Positions 17,569-24,788 of a DNA stretch of 42,834 bases are shown here, piece by piece; position 1 is the first letter of the stretch, and every line of letters starts with the position of its first letter. The position numbers were made by a program, and so were the translations under genes. The stretch lies in assembly GCF_013139515.1 (NCBI RefSeq), contig NZ_WTAR01000108.1:1-42834 (forward strand), given 5' to 3'. Origin of the DNA: Lutibacter sp. (GTDB lineage: Bacteria > Bacteroidota > Bacteroidia > Flavobacteriales > Flavobacteriaceae). The notes beneath the pieces are model-generated. The model ran no database searches, was not told the DNA's origin, and saw only the letters and a list, made by a program, of their open reading frames with translations.

Positions 17569-19467
17569 CTAATATGCTCTTGCGTCACTCCCTTCATAGA
17601 AGTTAATAAAAGCATCATTTACAACCCGATTACCTCCTGGAGTTGGATAATCACCCGTAAAATACCAATCTCCTAAATGATCTGGACATGCTTTGTGAAG
17701 GTTTTCAACAGATTGATATATTATTTCAATCTTAGCATTTATTTCTGGGGTTTTTAACATTTCAGCAATTTTACCTGAAATTTGAGCATCTGTAAATGGT
17801 GCATAAATTGCATTTACTGCATTTTTAATTTCAGTATCTTCAAGCTGTTTTTGAGCTTTACAATTTTTATAAACTTCATCAATAATTTTGGTTTGATTGG
17901 TGTCTTTTAGTAATTCTAAGGCTGCTCTAAAAGCAATAAAATCACCTAATTTTGCCATATCAATTCCATAACAATCTGGAAAACGAATTTGTGGTGCAGA
18001 TGAAACTATGATAATTTTTTTAGGATTTAATCTGTCTAAAATTTTAATAATACTCTGCTTCAAAGTTGTTCCACGAACAATACTATCATCAATAATTACT
18101 AGGTTATCCGTTCTTTTTACAATCCCGTAAGTTACATCGTATAAATGCGCTACTAAATCGTCTCTACTGTTATCATCTGCAATAAAGGTACGTAGTTTCG
18201 CATCTTTAATTGCTAGTTTTTCAATTCGAGGTCTTTCTGATAAAATTTCTTTTACTTTTTCAACCGATAAACTTCGTTGTCCTTTTAAAATAACTTCAGC
18301 TTTTTGCTGATTCAAAAAATCTTCAGCAGCTTCTCGCATTCCATAAAAAGAAGTTTCAGCAGTATTTGGGATGTATGAAAAAACGGTGTTTTTTATATCG
18401 TTGTTAATTTTATTTAAGATTTGAGGAAATACCAGTTTTCCTAAATTTTTACGTTCAGTATAAATATCTGAATCACTTCCTCTTGAAAAATAAATACGTT
18501 CAAAAGAACATGATTTTTGTGGTAATTTTTCAATAATTTTATCTGTAGTAATTTTTCCGTTACGCTTAATAATTAATGCTTCACCTCTTTCAATTTCCTT
18601 CACATCACTAATAGCCACATTAAATACTGTTTGTATTACTGGGCGTTCTGAAGCAACTACTACAACCTCATCATCAGCATAATAAAATGCGGGTCTAATC
18701 CCTGCAGGGTCACGTAAAACAAATGCATCTCCATGACCTAATAAACCAGCCATTGCATAACCTCCATCCCAATTTTTAGCAGATCTTTTTAGTATTTTTT
18801 TAATATTGATACGTTCTTCAATTATAGGTGAAGCTTCTTTTTTACTAAGACCTTCATCTTTAATTTTTACATATAATTTTGCAACTTCATCATCAATAAA
18901 ATGACCTATTTTTTCCATCACTGTAACAGTATCGGTAATTTCTTTTGGGTGCTGCCCCAACTCAACTAAATCATTAAATAAACTCTTTGAATTAGTCATA
19001 TTAAAGTTTCCTGCAACTAATAAACTTTTATGCATCCAATTACTTTGGCGTAAAAACGGATGAACACTTTCAATGCTATTTTTTCCAAAAGTACCATAGC
19101 GTACGTGACCTAAAAAAAGATTTCCTAAATAAGGTGCATTGTCGTTTTGCCACTCTACATCATCAATTTTATCTGGATGCTTTTCATTTAATTCGTTTAA
19201 ACGACCATTTATTTGCGCAAAAACATCTTGAATTGGTTGGTCTTCATTTGAACGAACACGACTTATATATCTTGTTCCTGGAGCAACATCAAATTTTATA
19301 CTTGCTAAACCTGCACCATCCTGACCACGATTGTGCTGTTTTTCCATTAGCAAATACATTTTATTTAAACCATAAAACGCCGTTCCATATTTGTCTTTAT
19401 AATATTGTAACGGTTTTAATAACCGAACCATTGCAATTCCACATTCATGCTTAATAGCGTCGCTCAT
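17569..19467 (-). CDS. Amidophosphoribosyltransferase-like protein (class II glutamine amidotransferase + PRTase)
   Basis: A 632-residue protein when started at the ATG at 19467 (MSDAIKHECGIAMVRLL). An upstream in-frame GTG at 19509 falls in the loop of a terminator hairpin and is rejected. The N-terminal glutaminase domain would expose Cys9 as the nucleophile after trimming, followed by HNRGQDGAGLASIKF and the LGHVRYGTFG motif. The C-terminal phosphoribosyltransferase part has the PRPP loop VIIDDSIVRGTTLKQSI. It is over 100 residues longer than ordinary PurF (about 470-500) owing to insertions, so it may be a Bacteroidota-specific paralogue rather than the purine enzyme itself. A PfkB-family kinase gene precedes it on the same strand, separated by a terminator-like hairpin. 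Confidence 0.85.
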   Translation of the reverse strand: MSDAIKHECGIAMVRLLKPLQYYKDKYGTAFYGLNKMYLLMEKQHNRGQDGAGLASIKFDVAPGTRYISRVRSNEDQPIQDVFAQINGRLNELNEKHPDKIDDVEWQNDNAPYLGNLFLGHVRYGTFGKNSIESVHPFLRQSNWMHKSLLVAGNFNMTNSKSLFNDLVELGQHPKEITDTVTVMEKIGHFIDDEVAKLYVKIKDEGLSKKEASPIIEERINIKKILKRSAKNWDGGYAMAGLLGHGDAFVLRDPAGIRPAFYYADDEVVVVASERPVIQTVFNVAISDVKEIERGEALIIKRNGKITTDKIIEKLPQKSCSFERIYFSRGSDSDIYTERKNLGKLVFPQILNKINNDIKNTVFSYIPNTAETSFYGMREAAEDFLNQQKAEVILKGQRSLSVEKVKEILSERPRIEKLAIKDAKLRTFIADDNSRDDLVAHLYDVTYGIVKRTDNLVIIDDSIVRGTTLKQSIIKILDRLNPKKIIIVSSAPQIRFPDCYGIDMAKLGDFIAFRAALELLKDTNQTKIIDEVYKNCKAQKQLEDTEIKNAVNAIYAPFTDAQISGKIAEMLKTPEINAKIEIIYQSVENLHKACPDHLGDWYFTGDYPTPGGNRVVNDAFINFYEGSDARAY

Positions 19468-19498
19468 AGTTGTAGTTTTCGTAGTAAAATTAAATAAA

Positions 19499-19522
19499 AA
19501 ATTCCGCACAGTGGCGGAATTT
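19499..19522 (-). terminator. Terminator hairpin between the PfkB kinase and amidophosphoribosyltransferase-like genes
   Basis: Nine-bp perfect stem (AAATTCCGC / GCGGAATTT) with a six-base loop, four bases past the kinase stop codon and followed on the minus strand by a T-rich run. It would end or attenuate transcription into the next gene. Confidence 0.75.
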
Positions 19523-19525
19523 ATT

Positions 19526-20452
19526 CTAACTTAACTCAATATCAAATTGTGTTAAAAGTTTAAATTGTAATAATCTTTTTTGAATTTCATCCTCAGACAG
19601 ATTTTCCATTCGCTCAGTCCCAAATTTCTCTACACAAAACGAAGCTAAGTTTGAACCTGAAATTACAGCTCTTTTCATATTATCAAATGAAATATCGCCA
19701 GATTTTGCAATATGACCAATAAAACCACCTGCGAAAGTGTCTCCTGCTCCTGTTGGATCAAAAACTTCTTCTAAAGGCAAAGCTGGTGCAAAAAACACAT
19801 CTCCGTTATTAAATAATAAAGCACCGTGTTCTCCTTTTTTAATTACCACAAATTTTGGTCCCATTTTATGAATTTTTTGAGCCGCCTTTACTAAAGAATA
19901 TTCTCCTGAAAGCTGGCGAGCTTCTTCATCATTAATTGTAATTACATCAATTTTTGCAATTACTTCCATTAATTCATCTAAGGTATTATCCATCCAAAAA
20001 TTCATAGTGTCTAGAGCTACTAATTTAGGACGAACTGGAATTTGATTAATTACAGCCATTTGAACTGCAGGGTGTAAATTACCCAACATTAAAAAATCTG
20101 CATCTTTAAATTCTTGTGGTACAACCGGGTTAAAATCGGCCAACACATTTAAATCTGTAATTAACGTATCTCTTGAGTTTAAATCGTTGTGATACACTCC
20201 TTTCCAAAAAAATGTTTTACCATCTTCAATCACTTCAATTCCTTCTGTGCTAATATTTTTAGCATTTAATTTATCTAGATATTCTTTCGGAAAATCTCCA
20301 CCAACTACAGAAACAATTCCAGATTTCACTCCAAATTGCGATGCTGAAAGTGAAATATATGTCGCTGCTCCTCCTAAGATTTTATCTGTTTGCCCAAACG
20401 GAGTTTCAATAGCATCAAAAGCAACCGTACCAACAATTAATAATTTATTCAT
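19526..20452 (-). CDS. PfkB-family carbohydrate/nucleoside kinase
   Basis: A 308-residue ribokinase-like enzyme. The N-terminal sugar-binding region has GTVAFDAIETPFGQTDKILGGAATYISL; the C-terminal PfkB signature is DPTGAGDTFAGGFIGH, with the catalytic Asp in GAGD and the anion hole. It phosphorylates a sugar, nucleoside or similar alcohol with ATP; the specific substrate is not visible. It is cytosolic. The gene diverges from sufE across about 100 bases and is followed by a hairpin terminator and the amidophosphoribosyltransferase-like gene, a neighbourhood that hints at ribose or nucleoside metabolism (inference). Confidence 0.9.
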   Translation of the reverse strand: MNKLLIVGTVAFDAIETPFGQTDKILGGAATYISLSASQFGVKSGIVSVVGGDFPKEYLDKLNAKNISTEGIEVIEDGKTFFWKGVYHNDLNSRDTLITDLNVLADFNPVVPQEFKDADFLMLGNLHPAVQMAVINQIPVRPKLVALDTMNFWMDNTLDELMEVIAKIDVITINDEEARQLSGEYSLVKAAQKIHKMGPKFVVIKKGEHGALLFNNGDVFFAPALPLEEVFDPTGAGDTFAGGFIGHIAKSGDISFDNMKRAVISGSNLASFCVEKFGTERMENLSEDEIQKRLLQFKLLTQFDIELS

Positions 20453-20524
20453 ATTTATTTAAATTTCTATACACACCTTTTAACTTTATTTGTGTTTATA
20501 TTTTTTTTAAACAGTAGATGTGAT

Positions 20525-20532
20525 TATTTTTG
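20525..20532 (+). promoter_or_regulatory. -7 promoter element (TATTTTTG) of sufE
   Basis: Perfect TAnnTTTG match 18 bases before the sufE ATG, in the region divergent with the PfkB gene. Confidence 0.6.
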
Positions 20533-20550
20533 CAAAAATAAGTTTAAAAA

Positions 20551-20973
20551 ATGACTATCAAAGAAATACAAGAAGAAATTATAGATGAGTTTTCCATGTT
20601 TGATGATTGGATGGAGCGCTATGAGTATATAATAGATCTTGGGAAATCACTTCCGTTAATAGATGAATCTTTTAAAATAGACGAAAACTTAATTGTTGGA
20701 TGCCAATCTAAAGTTTGGTTACATTCTGAAATAAAAGATAAAAAAATTAACTTTACAGCAGATAGTGATGCTATTTTAACCAAAGGAATTGTTGCTATTT
20801 TGTTACGTGTTTTTAACAACCAAAATCCAAAAGACATTTTAGATACCGATCTTTATTTTATTGATAAAATTGGCTTGAAAGAACATTTATCTCCAACAAG
20901 AGCTAATGGTTTAGTTTCTATGATTAAACAAATTAAATTATATGCCTTGGCTTATAAATCTAAATTAAGTTAA
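20551..20973 (+). CDS. sufE: SufE-family sulfur acceptor protein
   Basis: Accepts sulfane sulfur from the cysteine desulfurase SufS and raises its activity during iron-sulfur cluster assembly. The 140 residues have the acceptor Cys51 in LIVGCQSKVWLH and the family's N-terminal EEIIDEFSMFDDWMERYEYIIDLGK and C-terminal LSPTRANGLVSMIKQIK. It is cytosolic. The next genes (MIP18/SufT-like and DUF2480) follow on the same strand and belong to the same process in Bacteroidota. No SufB/C/D/S genes are in the window, so this cluster is an outlying part of the SUF set. Confidence 0.95.
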   Translation: MTIKEIQEEIIDEFSMFDDWMERYEYIIDLGKSLPLIDESFKIDENLIVGCQSKVWLHSEIKDKKINFTADSDAILTKGIVAILLRVFNNQNPKDILDTDLYFIDKIGLKEHLSPTRANGLVSMIKQIKLYALAYKSKLS

Positions 20974-20979
20974 TTAGTG

Positions 20980-20987
20980 TATATTTG
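20980..20987 (+). promoter_or_regulatory. -7 promoter element (TATATTTG) before the SufT-like gene
   Basis: Perfect TAnnTTTG match just after the sufE stop codon and 37 bases before the next ATG, so the downstream genes may also be transcribed without sufE. Confidence 0.5.
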
Positions 20988-21024
20988 CACTTATTTAGAA
21001 TGAATATAAACAGAGCTGAAAGCA

Positions 21025-21345
21025 ATGAATAGTAACCACGTAGAAGAATTAGGAATTAAAATAGTGGAAGTATTAAAAACTATTTTCGACCCTGAAATTC
21101 CTGTAGATATATATGAATTAGGTTTAATTTATGACGTTATGGTTAGTGAAAATGATGATGTAAAAATTTTAATGACCTTAACATCGCCTAATTGTCCTGT
21201 AGCTGAAACTTTACCTGTTGAAATTGAAGAAAAAGTAAAAACTTTAGAAGAAGTGAAAAGTGCTGAAGTTGAAATTACTTTTGATCCAATGTGGACACAA
21301 GATATGATGAGTGAAGAAGCTAAATTAGAACTTGGATTTCTTTAA
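21025..21345 (+). CDS. MIP18/DUF59-family iron-sulfur assembly protein (SufT-like)
   Basis: A 106-residue single-domain DUF59 protein. The family signature is clear: FDPEIPVDIYELGLIYDVMV with the conserved Asp-Pro-Glu-Ile, then LTSPNCPVAETLP carrying the conserved Cys, and a C-terminal VEITFDPMWTQDMMSEEAK. Such proteins help mature iron-sulfur proteins and are found in SUF clusters. It sits between sufE and a DUF2480 gene (14-base gap to the latter). It is cytosolic. It lacks the longer N-terminal region of full SufT proteins, so the label means the domain type only. Confidence 0.88.
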   Translation: MNSNHVEELGIKIVEVLKTIFDPEIPVDIYELGLIYDVMVSENDDVKILMTLTSPNCPVAETLPVEIEEKVKTLEEVKSAEVEITFDPMWTQDMMSEEAKLELGFL

Positions 21346-21359
21346 AAACACGACCTTAA

Positions 21360-21869
21360 ATGGCTGATGAAATTGTAAATAGAGTTGCCAATAGTCAACT
21401 AAAAACAATTGACCTTGAAGAATTATACCCTCAAGGAACCAGAACTACAATTGACATAAAAAACTGGTTATTTCAAGAACTTATTTTAAAAGAAACTGAA
21501 TTTCGTGAACACTTGAAAAACCATGATTGGGGGCAATACAAAAATCATTTTGTAGCACTTACTTGCTCATCTGATGCTATAATTCCTTCTTGGGCTTTTA
21601 TGCTAATTACCACGTATGTTTTTCCTTTCTCTAAAAAAGTAGTGGTTGGTAATTTAACAACGCTAGAAACTTCAATATTTCATGACATTATTACACATCT
21701 TAATATAGAAGCCTATAAAAACAAGCCTGTAATAATTAAAGGTTGCGCAAACAAACCTATTCCTGAAACTGCATACATACAACTTATTGAAAAACTACAA
21801 CCTATAGCAAAATCTATCATGTTTGGTGAAGCTTGCTCAACGGTTCCGCTTTTTAAAAGAATCAACTAA
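21360..21869 (+). CDS. DUF2480 family protein
   Basis: A 169-residue soluble protein (MADEIVNRVANSQLKTIDLEEL, HDWGQYKNHFVALTCSSDAIIPSWAF, IIKGCANKPIPETAYI) matching the DUF2480 family as I know it from Bacteroidota SUF neighbourhoods. Three cysteines lie in conserved-looking places: TCSSDA, KGCANK and GEACSTVPL, which could be cluster or metal ligands. Its biochemical role is unknown; co-location with sufE and the DUF59 gene suggests iron-sulfur biogenesis. The start is 14 bases after the DUF59 stop, so it is probably co-transcribed. Confidence 0.8.
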   Translation: MADEIVNRVANSQLKTIDLEELYPQGTRTTIDIKNWLFQELILKETEFREHLKNHDWGQYKNHFVALTCSSDAIIPSWAFMLITTYVFPFSKKVVVGNLTTLETSIFHDIITHLNIEAYKNKPVIIKGCANKPIPETAYIQLIEKLQPIAKSIMFGEACSTVPLFKRIN

Positions 21870-21922
21870 TTTTCATACCTTAATACACCTTAATTTACTA
21901 ACCATCCAAAAATTAAATAATT

Positions 21923-22765
21923 ATGAAAAAAGTAATTTTATTAGTTGCATTCGCAATAGTAAGCACCGTAACTTTCTCTCAAGAAAAAGAAGCACCTAAA
22001 GATGGCTGGAAACGATCAGGTAACATTTCATTTTTATTAAACCAATCTGCATTTGACAATTGGATAGCAGGAGGAAATAGTAATGTAACTGGAACTTTAG
22101 GTGTAAACTATGATTTTAATTTCTCAAAAGGAGCTATTAATTGGGATAATAAACTAATCCTAGCTTTTGGCATAACTAAAATTAAAGGTGAAGACGTACA
22201 AAAATCTGATGATAGAATTGAATGGAATTCATTACTTGGGAAAAAAGCTTCTGGTAATTGGTTTTATTCTGCTTTTCTAAATTTTAAAACTCAATTTGCA
22301 GATGATTTAGATAGCGATACTGATGGACCTACTAAATTTTCATCTCCCGGATACTTACAATTTGGACCAGGTATGTTATGGAAAAAATCAGATAATTTAA
22401 AAGTTAACTTTGCGCCTTCAACAGCAAAATTAGTTATTGTTGACAAAAATTTAACCTTGCCAAATGAAGCTTATTTTGGTGTAGAAGAAGGAAAAAGTAC
22501 TCGTTTTGAATTAGGACTAGCAATTGGCGCTTACTATAAATTAACCATTATGGAAAATGTCTCTATGGAGAACATTTTAAATTTATATTCAAATTATTTA
22601 GAAGAAGCACAAAATGTTGATTTAGATTATACAATGAATATTGTAATGTCTATTAATAAATATTTATCTGCAAATTTATCATTTCAAACTATTTATGATG
22701 ACAATGCTTTTAACGGTTTACAAACCAGAGAAGTATTTGGAGTTGGTATTAATTACGGATTTTAA
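21923..22765 (+). CDS. DUF3078 outer-membrane beta-barrel-like protein (copy 1)
   Basis: A 280-residue exported protein with signal peptide MKKVILLVAFAIVSTVTFSQ cut after the glutamine region. The mature part is rich in alternating aromatic/hydrophobic strands (NISFLLNQSAFDNWIAGGNSN, NWFYSAFLNFKTQF, TTREVFG-like ends) and closes with VGINYGF, typical of an outer-membrane barrel ending in phenylalanine. The pattern FDNWIAGGNSN is the DUF3078 hallmark. Function is unknown. It lies 53 bases past DUF2480 and ends in a terminator. A paralogue is encoded at 35909-36865. Confidence 0.85.
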   Translation: MKKVILLVAFAIVSTVTFSQEKEAPKDGWKRSGNISFLLNQSAFDNWIAGGNSNVTGTLGVNYDFNFSKGAINWDNKLILAFGITKIKGEDVQKSDDRIEWNSLLGKKASGNWFYSAFLNFKTQFADDLDSDTDGPTKFSSPGYLQFGPGMLWKKSDNLKVNFAPSTAKLVIVDKNLTLPNEAYFGVEEGKSTRFELGLAIGAYYKLTIMENVSMENILNLYSNYLEEAQNVDLDYTMNIVMSINKYLSANLSFQTIYDDNAFNGLQTREVFGVGINYGF

Positions 22766-22790
22766 CTTTATTTTATTCAACTATTCCATC

Positions 22791-22833
22791 TAAGCTTGTT
22801 GAAGTGAATATTTAATTATCTTTTACAAGCTTA
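22791..22833. repeat. Intergenic inverted repeat with a flavobacterial AAGCTTGT-GAAGTG core
   Basis: A perfect 9-bp inverted repeat (TAAGCTTGT / ACAAGCTTA) spaced by 25 bases. The left arm continues as TTGAAGTG, close to the AGCTTGTCGAAGTG seen (reversed) at 42735-42752, so both may be degenerate members of one intergenic repeat family. Confidence 0.5.
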
Positions 22834-22838
22834 GTTTG

Positions 22839-22862
22839 ATAACTGAAAAACAGTTATTTTTT
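22839..22862 (+). terminator. Rho-independent terminator after the first DUF3078 gene
   Basis: Stem ATAACTG / CAGTTAT with an AAAAA loop and a run of T. The hairpin's right side and T run overlap the last codons of the convergent DUF3109 gene. Confidence 0.75.
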
Positions 22863-23420
22863 ATAATTCTCGGCTACTTTTTCTAGTTCAGTATACCAAT
22901 CTTTACCAAACTTTCTAATTAAAGCTTCTTTAACAAATTTATACACTGGCACTTGTAATTCTTTTCCTAAAGTACAAGCATCATCGCAAATAGGCCATTT
23001 GTGGTAGTTTACAGCTGAAAACTCGCTATATTCCATAATTCTAACTGGGTACAAATGACAAGAAATTGGTTTTTTCCACTTAATATCACCATTGTTATAA
23101 GCTTCTTCAATACCACATTTAGCAGTGTTTTTCTCATCAAAAATAACAAAAACGCAATCTTTTTCGTTTATCAGCGTAGTTTCATATTCACCTTCATTAG
23201 TAATAAAAAGTCCTTGATTTTCAATGGCAGCTATTCCTTCTGGTCGTAGATATGGTTTTACTTTAGGGTAAACATCTAATAATATTTTGAGTTCATGCTC
23301 TTCTAATGGCGCTCCAGCTTCTCCATCAATACAACACTTTCCTTTACAAACTGATAAATTACAGACAAAGTCTTTTTCTATAATATCTTCTGAAACTATG
23401 GTTTTTCCTAATTGAAACAT
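22854..23420 (-). CDS. DUF3109 family Cys-rich protein
   Basis: A 188-residue protein with a cysteine set resembling the YkgJ-type zinc/iron chelating group: CNLSVCKGKCCIDGEAGAP near the N-terminus, DCVFVIFDEKNTAKCGIEEA, KPISCHLYPVRI, and WPICDDACTLGKE. It has no export signal. The ligand pattern suggests an iron-sulfur or zinc site in a cytosolic protein of unknown role. It is convergent with the DUF3078 gene and divergent from marC. Confidence 0.88.
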   Translation of the reverse strand: MFQLGKTIVSEDIIEKDFVCNLSVCKGKCCIDGEAGAPLEEHELKILLDVYPKVKPYLRPEGIAAIENQGLFITNEGEYETTLINEKDCVFVIFDEKNTAKCGIEEAYNNGDIKWKKPISCHLYPVRIMEYSEFSAVNYHKWPICDDACTLGKELQVPVYKFVKEALIRKFGKDWYTELEKVAENYKK

Positions 23421-23478
23421 TTAGCAAAAATAAACTAATTTTTTACATACTTTTACTATAATTTAAATTGTCATTTAA

Positions 23479-23486
23479 TACTTTTG
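23479..23486 (+). promoter_or_regulatory. -7 promoter element (TACTTTTG) of the MarC-family gene
   Basis: Perfect TAnnTTTG match 23 bases before the ATG at 23510. Confidence 0.6.
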
Positions 23487-23509
23487 CCAACCTTTCAAAT
23501 TAATAGGTT

Positions 23510-24091
23510 ATGATTTTAAATTTTAAAGAAATACTTACTGCAACTATGATTTTATTTGCTGTAATTGATATTATTGGAAACATTCCAATTGTTATAGATT
23601 TACGTGCAAAATTTGGGCAAATTCAATCTGAAAAAGCATCTATTATTGCAGGAATTATAATGATAGCTTTTCTTTTTTTAGGAAAAAGTATTTTAAATCT
23701 AATTGGAATTGATGTAAATTCTTTTGCTGTTGCTGGAGCTTTTATTTTGTTCTTTTTAGCGCTAGAAATGATTTTAGGAATTTCACTTTATAAAGAAGAA
23801 GACAATAGTGCTAAAACTATTTCGGTATTTCCATTAGCATTTCCACTAATTGCTGGTCCTGGTAGCTTAACAACCATCCTATCGTTAAGAGCTGAGTATG
23901 AAACCATTAACATTGTAATAGCTATTATTATTAATATTCTTTTTATGTACATTGTTTTAAAAACATCTATAAAAATTGAAAAACTAATTGGTAAAAACGG
24001 AATTAACATTCTTCGAAAAATATTTGGAGTTATTTTGTTAGCAATTGCTGTAAAGTTATTTGCTACGAATATTCAAGGACTACTTTCATAA
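23510..24091 (+). CDS. MarC family integral membrane protein
   Basis: A 193-residue protein with about six hydrophobic helices and the MarC signatures (DIIGNIPIVIDLRAKF, FILFFLALEMILGI, FPLAFPLIAGPGSLTTILSL). MarC proteins are inner-membrane proteins that were once tied to multiple antibiotic resistance, a link later withdrawn; their transport function is unknown. The next gene starts 13 bases downstream on the same strand, so they are likely co-transcribed. Confidence 0.9.
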   Translation: MILNFKEILTATMILFAVIDIIGNIPIVIDLRAKFGQIQSEKASIIAGIIMIAFLFLGKSILNLIGIDVNSFAVAGAFILFFLALEMILGISLYKEEDNSAKTISVFPLAFPLIAGPGSLTTILSLRAEYETINIVIAIIINILFMYIVLKTSIKIEKLIGKNGINILRKIFGVILLAIAVKLFATNIQGLLS

Positions 24092-24104
24092 TTAAATTTA
24101 AAAA

Positions 24105-24716
24105 ATGAAGACTTTTGATGTATTAATTATTGGTGGAGGCGCAGCAGGATTGTCATGCGCATTAATTTTAGGTTCAGCCTCAACAAAATCTTTTGCTAAA
24201 AATAAAAAAGTTGGAATTATAACGCACCAAAAAAGTTCAGCATTACAAAACGCATTATTAAATAATGTTTTAGGGTTTGAAAAAGGAACTCAAGGAGGCG
24301 AAATTCTTGCAAAAGGATTAGATCAGTTAACTAATTTATATCCTGAAGTTATTCAAATTGAAAAAGAAAAAGTAACTAACATTAAAGGTGTGTTCTCAAA
24401 CTTTACAATTACAACTAATAAATGTATTTACACAGCTAAAAATATTGTTGTTGCTGTTGGGCCATCAAATCTTTTTAATATTGAAGGATTAATGCAGTAT
24501 GTGATTCCTCATAAAAATTTACCTCCACAAAAAGAGCGTATAATGCTTAAAAATAACAATCATTTAATAGCTGAAGGCTTATTTGTTGCAGGTGTTTTAG
24601 CTGGATGGAGAAGTCAATTTTCAATTGCTGCAGGAAGCGGAGCGCAAGTTGCTACAGATATATTAACTCAATGGAACAACGGAAATCATACTATGATTCA
24701 TGATGTAATTGAGTAA
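24105..24716 (+). CDS. Short FAD-binding oxidoreductase-like protein lacking NAD(P) domain and CxxC
   Basis: A 203-residue protein related to thioredoxin reductases (about 310 residues) but much shorter. The N-terminal dinucleotide motif is GGGAAGL (10-16), followed by ALLNNVLGFEKGTQGGEIL, which resembles the TrxR region, and NIVVAVGPSN. The C-terminal FAD block is AEGLFVAGVLAGWRSQFSIAAGSGAQVA, where the usual Gly-Asp that contacts FAD reads Gly-Val. The whole NAD(P)H-binding domain and the redox-active CxxC are absent without any stop or frameshift. It may be a flavin-binding protein reduced by a partner, or inactive. It follows marC closely and ends at a strong terminator. Confidence 0.75.
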   Translation: MKTFDVLIIGGGAAGLSCALILGSASTKSFAKNKKVGIITHQKSSALQNALLNNVLGFEKGTQGGEILAKGLDQLTNLYPEVIQIEKEKVTNIKGVFSNFTITTNKCIYTAKNIVVAVGPSNLFNIEGLMQYVIPHKNLPPQKERIMLKNNNHLIAEGLFVAGVLAGWRSQFSIAAGSGAQVATDILTQWNNGNHTMIHDVIE

Positions 24717-24736
24717 CAATTTCTAATTTTTTAGAT

Positions 24737-24773
24737 AAAAAAAAGGGATGCTAAAAACAGCATCCCTTTTTTT
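24737..24773. terminator. Bidirectional terminator between the FAD protein and the surface lipoprotein gene
   Basis: Strong 15-bp perfect stem (A-run, GGGATGCT / AGCATCCC, T-run) with an AAAAAC loop, lying between two convergent genes and flanked by A and T tracts on both strands. Confidence 0.92.
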
Positions 24774-24788
24774 GTATTTTAAAGATTT

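Noticed and set aside
19468-19509. GTG start giving a 646-residue amidophosphoribosyltransferase-like protein
   Set aside because: The GTG is in the loop of a terminator hairpin and the extra residues do not look like the family.
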